Shown one piece after another: positions 59,085-64,000 of a stretch of 64,000 nt of DNA. Below the pieces are notes generated by a model. That model ran no database searches and had not been told where the DNA came from. It saw only the letters and a program-made list of their open reading frames with translations. Source of the stretch: Actinomadura coerulea (GTDB lineage: Bacteria > Actinomycetota > Actinomycetes > Streptosporangiales > Streptosporangiaceae); NCBI RefSeq assembly GCF_014208105.1, contig NZ_JACHMQ010000001.1:5642001-5706000 (forward strand), given 5' to 3'. The position numbers were made by a program, and so were the translations under genes. The stretch's first letter is position 1. Every line of letters starts with the position of its first letter.

Positions 59085-59816
59085 ATGGACAGCCTGGAGA
59101 TTCGCCCGCTCACCGCTCGGTCCGTCGTCCTGAGCACGCTGCTGGGCGTCCACCCGCCCCGCCTCCCGGCCCGCTACCTCGTCCGCGTCGGCGACCTGTT
59201 CGGCATCGCGGAGGGGACGATCCGGGTGGCCCTGTCGCGGATGGTCGCCGCCGGCGACCTCGTCCAGTCCGGCGGGACGTACGCCCTCACCGAGCGCCTC
59301 CTCGCCCGCCAGGCGCGCCAGGACGAGGCCCGCCTCCACCCGACCCGCCCGTGGGACGGGGCCTGGGAGATCGCCGTCATCACCGCCGAGCGCCGTCCCG
59401 CCGCCGACCGCGCCGCGCTGCGGCAGGCCATGTCGACCCTGCGGCTCGCGGAGCTGCGGGAGGGCACCTGGCTGCGCCCGGCGAACCTGACCCGCCCGCG
59501 GCCCGAACCCGTCGTCCGGCAGTGCACCTTCCTCACGGGCCGCCCCGAGGAGGACCCCGCCGCCCTGGCCGCCTCCCTCTGGGACCTGGACGCCTGGACG
59601 GCCAAGGCCGACGCCCTGCGCACCGCCCTGGCCGGGGCGACCGCGATCGCCGAGCGCTTCACCTACGCGGCGGCCGTCCTGCGCCACCTCCTCAACGACC
59701 CGCTCCTCCCCCCGTCACTGCTGCCCGCCGGCTGGCCGGGGCCGGACCTGCGCGCCCGCTACGAAGCCTTCGAGGCCGACTTCGAGCAGCTCCTCACCAC
59801 CCACGTCCTCGCCTGA
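59085..59816 (+). CDS. PaaX family regulator
   Basis: 243 residues in PaaX form: a winged helix at the start (LTARSVVLSTLLGVHPPRLP, LFGIAEGTIRVALSRMVAAG, GTYALTERLLARQARQDEAR), a ferredoxin-like middle (WDGAWEIAVITAERRPAADR) and a C-terminal helical domain (TYAAAVLRHLLNDPLLPPSL). PaaX repressors normally respond to aryl-CoA or acyl-CoA thioesters, which fits the divergent acyl-CoA dehydrogenase operon. Confidence 0.9.
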   Translation: MDSLEIRPLTARSVVLSTLLGVHPPRLPARYLVRVGDLFGIAEGTIRVALSRMVAAGDLVQSGGTYALTERLLARQARQDEARLHPTRPWDGAWEIAVITAERRPAADRAALRQAMSTLRLAELREGTWLRPANLTRPRPEPVVRQCTFLTGRPEEDPAALAASLWDLDAWTAKADALRTALAGATAIAERFTYAAAVLRHLLNDPLLPPSLLPAGWPGPDLRARYEAFEADFEQLLTTHVLA

Positions 59817-59824
59817 GAGCCCGC

Positions 59825-61012
59825 ATGAAACGCTCCTGGAGCATCGGGGCGGCGATCTGCGCCGCAGGGTGCTTATCGTTCACGCAGTGGGACACCTCCG
59901 CCCACATCCCGGTGCGCCTGGTCGCCTTCCGCTACGGCGACAACCCCGTCCTCAGGGTCATCTCCTTCTTCGCGCCCCTGACGCCCGACGATGCCGTCAG
60001 CCCTCATCTGGCGCAGTGGATCTGGCCGTTGCGACTCGCCGTCTACCTGCTGACCACCGCGCTCGTCTATCTCGCCGCGCGCTCCGTCACGGCGAGGACG
60101 GGGCACGTCGGGGCCCTCCTCCGGTGGATGAGCGTCGTGATGCTGGCCTTCGGGGCCGGCGAGGTGGTGGCGCTGACGATCGTGGTCCTTGGCGACATGG
60201 ACGCCGAACAGGGCATTTCGCCCTCGATAATGATCCACACGCGGAGTGACGGCCATTTCTGGCCGTCCGACGCGCTCTTCGCCGGTGCCGGCATGTCGCT
60301 GTGGATCGGACTCCCGCTGGCGGGCCTCCACCTGGTCTACCGCATACGGCGGGCGAGACGGCCCGGTGACACCTCCGAGGCGCGCCCGAGAACCGTGGGC
60401 GACCTGCCGGGACGGGCGCGCCACGTCGCCACCGTCGGCATCGTTCCGGCGGTCTGCCTGGCGTTCCTGGGCGGCGCCACGAGATTCGTCTCCTATGGCA
60501 CCGGTCGCAGGCTCTCGCTGCCCGATGCGCTGGCGGACCTCTCGCTCTATCCGAGACTGCGGCCGAAGCCACCGCCGCTCACGGTCGACGACTGGCTCGC
60601 CCCCAAGGACGGCGACAGGTGGATGTTCTATTCCGGCCTCAGGGAGAGTTGGGCGGTGTCGAGCGCCGTGGCGCTCTTCTTCCTCGCGCTGCTGTGGCTG
60701 CTGTTATGCAAGGTCGTTTCAGGGCTCGAACCGGAATCGCGGCGGGGCACCCTGGACGCGTTCCTCTTCGGCTGGTCGGTCGTCGTTCTCACCGCCCTGC
60801 TGACCGGGCTCGTCCATGCCGCCCTGTCCCGCATGGGAGACGACGGCTCCGGCTTCGGGACGGAGGTGACGGCCATCCTGCCCTTCGCGATGCGGTTCGG
60901 CGTCGTCTGGGGGTGGCTCGTCGGGCTGGCCGTCGCGTCCTCCTACCGGAGGAGCCGGCCCCCCGCTGCGGCGGCCGCGCCTACGGGCACTCCGGCGGAG
61001 ACGACGCCTTGA
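59825..61012 (+). CDS. multi-pass membrane protein with two TTA codons
   Basis: 395 residues with about seven hydrophobic segments (WIWPLRLAVYLLTTALVYLA, MLAFGAGEVVALTIVVLGDM, LFAGAGMSLWIGLPLAGLHL, VGIVPAVCLAFLGGATRFVS, VSSAVALFFLALLWLLLCKV, VVVLTALLTGLVHAALSRMG, FGVVWGWLVGLAVASSYRRS). No family recognised. Leucine codons TTA at 59873-59875 and 60704-60706 imply dependence on the bldA tRNA. It overlaps the convergent 312-residue gene by 32 nt. It starts 8 nt after the PaaX stop. Confidence 0.65.
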   Translation: MKRSWSIGAAICAAGCLSFTQWDTSAHIPVRLVAFRYGDNPVLRVISFFAPLTPDDAVSPHLAQWIWPLRLAVYLLTTALVYLAARSVTARTGHVGALLRWMSVVMLAFGAGEVVALTIVVLGDMDAEQGISPSIMIHTRSDGHFWPSDALFAGAGMSLWIGLPLAGLHLVYRIRRARRPGDTSEARPRTVGDLPGRARHVATVGIVPAVCLAFLGGATRFVSYGTGRRLSLPDALADLSLYPRLRPKPPPLTVDDWLAPKDGDRWMFYSGLRESWAVSSAVALFFLALLWLLLCKVVSGLEPESRRGTLDAFLFGWSVVVLTALLTGLVHAALSRMGDDGSGFGTEVTAILPFAMRFGVVWGWLVGLAVASSYRRSRPPAAAAAPTGTPAETTP

Positions 61013-61919
61013 GGAGCTTCGCGTACTTGGGCGCCGACACCCTCGTGTAGTGCTGCCTCTGGCAGTTCAGGCCGTCCATGAACACCACCTGGTACCGCGC
61101 GACGTCGGGGAGCCTGCCGGTGAGCGCGAACGGCCGGTTCCCCGGCGCCGTGATCGACATCTGGTGGCGCCCGCCGCCCGCGATGTAGTCGACCCGCACG
61201 CTCCATCGGCAGTACGGCCCCTCCCACCCCGAGAACTTGTCCGGGTGCCCGATGGTCGCCTCGATGGCGAGCGTCTCCTTCTTGCCCTTCTCCAGGGTCA
61301 GCCGCTGCGCCTTGGGCCCGACGAAGAAGGGGGAGAGCCTCCCGTCCTCTTTCCGCTGGAAGACCGGGCGCGGGCGCGGGCCGTCGATCACGAGGTAGAG
61401 CGGGATCTTGTCGCCGCCCCCGGCGGCCTGGTTCTCGATGTACGCGCCCGTCGGGGCCGGGCCGCACCGTCCGCCGGCCATCACCGGGCGGACGTCCACG
61501 ATCTCCACGGCCTCGTTCCGCCGGGTCTCGATGGTGATCTCCCAGCGGGACGAGCCGACGTCGACCGCGCCGCGCTCGGCCAGCCATTCCTCGCCCAGCG
61601 AGTCGGGCGGCGACTCGCCGGCGGGAAGCGCGGCGCCACCGCCCTTCCGCGCGGGGACGAGCACGGGATTGCCGGAGTCGAGGTCATGGTGGACGTCGAC
61701 GACCCGGATCGCATCGCCCGCGGACACCGAGTCGGCGACCTCGCCGGGCGTGAGCCACCCCTCGCCCACCGCTCGGAGCGTGTCCTGGAAATAGGTGGCG
61801 GTCACCGCCATGACGATCACGAATAACCAGGTGGAGGGCTGCCGGCGCCAGGACGTCCGCGGTTCGGGCTGGTCCTCGCCCTCGGCCCGCCCGCTTCCGT
61901 CCGGCAGAGTTCTCTTCAT
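60981..61919 (-). CDS. single-pass membrane-anchored hypothetical protein
   Basis: 312 residues: about 28 cytoplasmic residues, one membrane helix (TWLFVIVMAVTATYF), then an extracytoplasmic domain rich in beta strands (RWEITIETRRNEAVEIVDVR, YLVIDGPRPRPVFQRKEDGR, ETLAIEATIGHPDKFSGWEG) ending with cysteines in GLNCQRQHY and PPECP that could form a disulfide. No family recognised. It is convergent with the TTA-containing membrane protein, and the 3' ends overlap. Confidence 0.6.
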   Translation of the reverse strand: MKRTLPDGSGRAEGEDQPEPRTSWRRQPSTWLFVIVMAVTATYFQDTLRAVGEGWLTPGEVADSVSAGDAIRVVDVHHDLDSGNPVLVPARKGGGAALPAGESPPDSLGEEWLAERGAVDVGSSRWEITIETRRNEAVEIVDVRPVMAGGRCGPAPTGAYIENQAAGGGDKIPLYLVIDGPRPRPVFQRKEDGRLSPFFVGPKAQRLTLEKGKKETLAIEATIGHPDKFSGWEGPYCRWSVRVDYIAGGGRHQMSITAPGNRPFALTGRLPDVARYQVVFMDGLNCQRQHYTRVSAPKYAKLLKASSPPECP

Positions 61920-61976
61920 GCCCGCGCCGCTCGTTCACAATGGTGAATTAAGACGTTAGCACGCAGTTCCGTTCAT

Positions 61977-63101
61977 TCAAGGAAAGGTTATGAGCTGGCG
62001 AACGGCCTCGGCGGTGTGGAGGCGGTCGAAGCCCGCGTTGATCTCGTCGAGGGGGAGACGGCCGCTGAGGAGGGCGTCCACGGGGAGGGCGCCGTCGCGG
62101 TAGAGGGCGATGAAGCGGGGGACGTCCCGCCGGGGAACGCAGGAGCCGAGGTAGCTGCCGCGCAGGGTCCGCTCCTCGGCGACGAGGCTGAGGGCGGGCA
62201 GGGTGAGGGGCGCGCCGGGGGCCGGGAGGCCGACGGTGACGGTCGTGCCGCCGGGACGGGTGGCCGCGTAGGCCTGTTCGAGGACGGCGACGACGCCCGT
62301 CGTGTCGATCACCTTCTCCGCGCCGCCGGCCGTCAGGTCGCGGACCGCCTCGACGGCGTCCGGTCCGCCCGCGACGGGCCGGGCGCCGAGGCGCTCGGCG
62401 AGGTCCCGCTTGGAGGCGACGACGTCCACGGCGAGGACGGTGGAGGCTCCGGCGGCCTTGGCGGCCAGGACGGCGGACAGGCCGACGCCCCCGAGGCCGA
62501 AGACGGCGACGGTGTCGCCCGGCGCGACGGCCGCGCTGTAGAGGGCGGCCCCGGCACCGGTGAGGACGGCGCAGCCGAACAGCGCGGCGACGTCGAAGGG
62601 CAGGTCGCGGTCGATCTTCACCGCGGAGCGGGACGAGACGACGGTGTACTCGGAGAACGCCGAGACGCCGAGATGGTGGTGCGGGCGCGTCCCGTCCGGG
62701 GCGCGGAACCGCCGGCCGCCGCCGAGCAGGGTCCCGGCGCCGTTGGCCTCGGCGCCCGGCCCGCAGAGGGCGGGACGTCCGGCGACGCAGCGCTCGCAGT
62801 GCCCGCACGCCGGGACGAACGCGAGCACGACGTGGTCGCCGGGCGCGAACTCGGTGCCCGGACCGGTCTCCACGACCTCGCCCGCGGCCTCGTGCCCGAG
62901 CGCCATGGGGAGGGGGCGCGGGCGGGACCCGTTGATGACGGACAGGTCGGAGTGGCAGAGGCCGGCGGCGCCGATCCGGACCAGGAGCTCGCCGTGGCCG
63001 GGCGGGTCGAGGCGGAGCTCGGCGATCTCCAGGGGACGGGACGCGGCGTACGGGGCGGGGCGCCCCGACTCGACGAGGACGGCTGCGCGGGTGGCGGTCA
63101 T
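61977..63101 (-). CDS. zinc-dependent alcohol dehydrogenase (MDR), second copy
   Basis: 374 residues. The zinc sites are in GAAGLCHSDLSVING and LGHEAAGEVVETG; structural cysteines in ACGHCERCVAGRPALC; cofactor loop VFGLGGVGLSAVLAAKAAGA with VLAVDVVASK for NAD. It is of the same class as the enzyme at 53974 but clearly a different branch. Its ATG overlaps the thioesterase stop (ATGA), so the two are co-translated; the pair may process an acyl or alcohol intermediate. Confidence 0.92.
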   Translation of the reverse strand: MTATRAAVLVESGRPAPYAASRPLEIAELRLDPPGHGELLVRIGAAGLCHSDLSVINGSRPRPLPMALGHEAAGEVVETGPGTEFAPGDHVVLAFVPACGHCERCVAGRPALCGPGAEANGAGTLLGGGRRFRAPDGTRPHHHLGVSAFSEYTVVSSRSAVKIDRDLPFDVAALFGCAVLTGAGAALYSAAVAPGDTVAVFGLGGVGLSAVLAAKAAGASTVLAVDVVASKRDLAERLGARPVAGGPDAVEAVRDLTAGGAEKVIDTTGVVAVLEQAYAATRPGGTTVTVGLPAPGAPLTLPALSLVAEERTLRGSYLGSCVPRRDVPRFIALYRDGALPVDALLSGRLPLDEINAGFDRLHTAEAVRQLITFP

Positions 63102-63514
63102 GCGGCCAGCAGCTTCCGCATCTCGGTGCGGACCGTCCCGGTGATCTCGACCGGGCGGCGGGTGCCGCGGTCGACGAACACGTGGACGAAGTGGCCCTCG
63201 GCGACGAGCGCGCCGTCCGAGCCGCGCAGCATGCCGATCTCCCAGCGGACGCTGGACCGGCCGAGCTTGCCGACGCGGAGCCCGACGCGGATCGTGTCGG
63301 GGAACGCCGCCTCGGCCTTGTACTCGCAGTGGGACTCGACGCACAGCGCGATCGAGCCGGAGGCCGCGGGGTCGAAGCCGGCGGTCCGGATCATCCACTC
63401 GTTGATGACGGTGTCCATCAGCGAGTAGTGGACGACGTTGTTGACGTGCCCATAGACGTCGTTGTCCTTCCACCGCGTCGGGACGTTCTCCCAGTACAGG
63501 TACTCGCCGGTCAT
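63098..63514 (-). CDS. 4HBT hotdog thioesterase
   Basis: 138 residues of the hotdog fold: YLYWENVPTRWKDNDVYGHV and NNVVHYSLMDTVINEWMI form the core helix and the catalytic D-x-Y-G-H-V-N-N motif of 4-hydroxybenzoyl-CoA thioesterases, and CVESHCEYKAEAAFPDTIRV follows. It hydrolyses an acyl- or aryl-CoA thioester. The start is the ATG at 63514; no strong ribosome site is seen. Coupled to the alcohol dehydrogenase downstream. Confidence 0.9.
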   Translation of the reverse strand: MTGEYLYWENVPTRWKDNDVYGHVNNVVHYSLMDTVINEWMIRTAGFDPAASGSIALCVESHCEYKAEAAFPDTIRVGLRVGKLGRSSVRWEIGMLRGSDGALVAEGHFVHVFVDRGTRRPVEITGTVRTEMRKLLAA

Positions 63515-63655
63515 AAGGAGCAGACTAGGGGCGGCGCCGCGGAGGCGCCGCACCGCCCGGGCACAACGGTGCCCGTGCCAAATGCCGTCCGGGTGCGCGA
63601 GGGCGCCCGCCCAACCGCGCGCGTGGTGCGCGAAGGCGGTCGCGAGAAGGCGGAA

Positions 63656-63716
63656 GCGGCGTTCACCGGGCCGCGAGGAAAGGTTCTGAGCACGATCCCG
63701 GCCTGGTGAACGCCGC
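63656..63716. terminator. inverted repeat after the superoxide dismutase gene
   Basis: Perfect 12-bp arms (63656-63667 and 63705-63716) with a 37-nt loop, 31 nt past the superoxide dismutase stop on the minus strand. It probably ends that transcript; the rest of the 63515-63747 interval shows no gene. Confidence 0.5.
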
Positions 63717-63747
63717 CCCCTCAGCGGCGCCGCGCGGACGCCGCCGT

Positions 63748-64000
63748 CTATCGGGAGGAGGCCCCGGTCCCGGGCCGGGTGCGGGCCGCGTCGAAGCGGG
63801 CCTTCACGTCCGTCCAGTTCACGAGCGACCAGAGCTTCTCCACGTAGTCCGGGCGGACGTTGCGGTACTGGAGGTAGTAGGCGTGCTCCCAGGCGTCGAA
63901 CACCAGCAGCGGCGTCGTGTTCATGCCGACGTTGCCGTGGTGGTCGTAGACCTGCTCGACGACGAGGCGCCCGCCGAGGGGCTCCCACGCGAGCACGCCC
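63748..64000 (-). CDS. Fe/Mn superoxide dismutase, C-terminal part
   Basis: The window ends inside this gene; 83 codons remain. VLAWEPLGGRLVVEQVYDHH, GNVGMNTTPLLVFDAWEHAY and YLQYRNVRPDYVEKLWSLVN include the D-x-W-E-H metal ligands (aspartate and histidine) of the iron/manganese family. It disproportionates superoxide in the cytoplasm. Whether iron or manganese is used cannot be told from this half. Confidence 0.92.
   Translation of the reverse strand, partial: GVLAWEPLGGRLVVEQVYDHHGNVGMNTTPLLVFDAWEHAYYLQYRNVRPDYVEKLWSLVNWTDVKARFDAARTRPGTGASSR

Noticed and set aside
1..64000. CRISPR arrays, insertion sequences, prophage, rRNA or complete tRNA genes
   Set aside because: No spaced direct repeats, transposase, integrase or capsid motifs and no cloverleaf were found by reading both strands; a covariance-model scan was not possible here.

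Overview
The window is about 70% GC, uses many GTG starts, has tightly packed genes and carries actinobacterial families such as SARP/AfsR, LAL-type LuxR, LytR-CpsA-Psr, CGNR regulators, XRE-DUF397 pairs, ECF sigma factors with a YCII partner and DUF3140. Together these point to a filamentous actinomycete, most likely of the Thermomonosporaceae/Actinomadura kind; the genus is an inference. No rRNA, complete tRNA, CRISPR array, insertion sequence or phage gene was seen. This is a chromosomal stretch of regulators, accessory enzymes and stress genes rather than one large biosynthetic cluster.

Layout. 1-4.5 kb: the end of a GMC oxidoreductase, a CGNR regulator coupled to a small phosphatase, and a ClpC-type unfoldase. 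4.7-10.3 kb is a scarred region. It holds a truncated F420-type nitroreductase gene, a repeat-built beta-solenoid protein, a threonine dehydratase pseudogene with an internal deletion, an SDR/TetR pair, a Tat-exported hydrolase, and an XRE regulator collapsed onto its DUF397 partner. 10.3-22.1 kb: a potassium-channel-like protein, glutamate dehydrogenase, a TetR/dihydrofolate-reductase-like pair with a double operator, DUF488, small proteins, a CocE-like hydrolase, an arginase-fold protein, an EndoU-like protein and an LCP protein. 22-32 kb is dominated by signalling: a small basic protein, an anti-sigma-like ATPase, an orphan histidine kinase, an imine-reductase-like enzyme divergent from an AfsR-type regulator that is coupled to an arylamine N-acetyltransferase, and a LuxR of the LAL type.

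32.2-34.7 kb looks like a small stress island (hemerythrin, small acidic protein, MgtC, small hydrophilic protein, DUF3140). Promoters resembling the sigma-B consensus precede the hemerythrin and DUF3140 genes. 34.7-41.7 kb: a PLP decarboxylase, purC, MerR, a secreted GH18 chitinase, YccF and a two-gene HEAT / MerR-HEAT operon with a MerR-style promoter. 41.7-47.7 kb: four small genes facing an XRE-TPR regulator that has a TTA codon, a Sel1 protein, and an ECF sigma factor coupled to a YCII protein. 47.8-53 kb: NTF2-like proteins, HxlR, a Thg1-like protein, nitronate monooxygenase, a hydroxyacid dehydrogenase and an NNMT-type methyltransferase.

53.2-64 kb reads as a catabolic block for a hydrophobic or acid substrate. 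It contains a P450-alcohol dehydrogenase operon behind a perfect palindrome, an acyl-CoA dehydrogenase-enoyl-CoA hydratase operon divergent from a PaaX regulator, and a thioesterase-alcohol dehydrogenase operon. Two membrane proteins interrupt it, and the window ends inside a superoxide dismutase gene. Convergent genes here often end in strong hairpins or overlap at their 3' ends.
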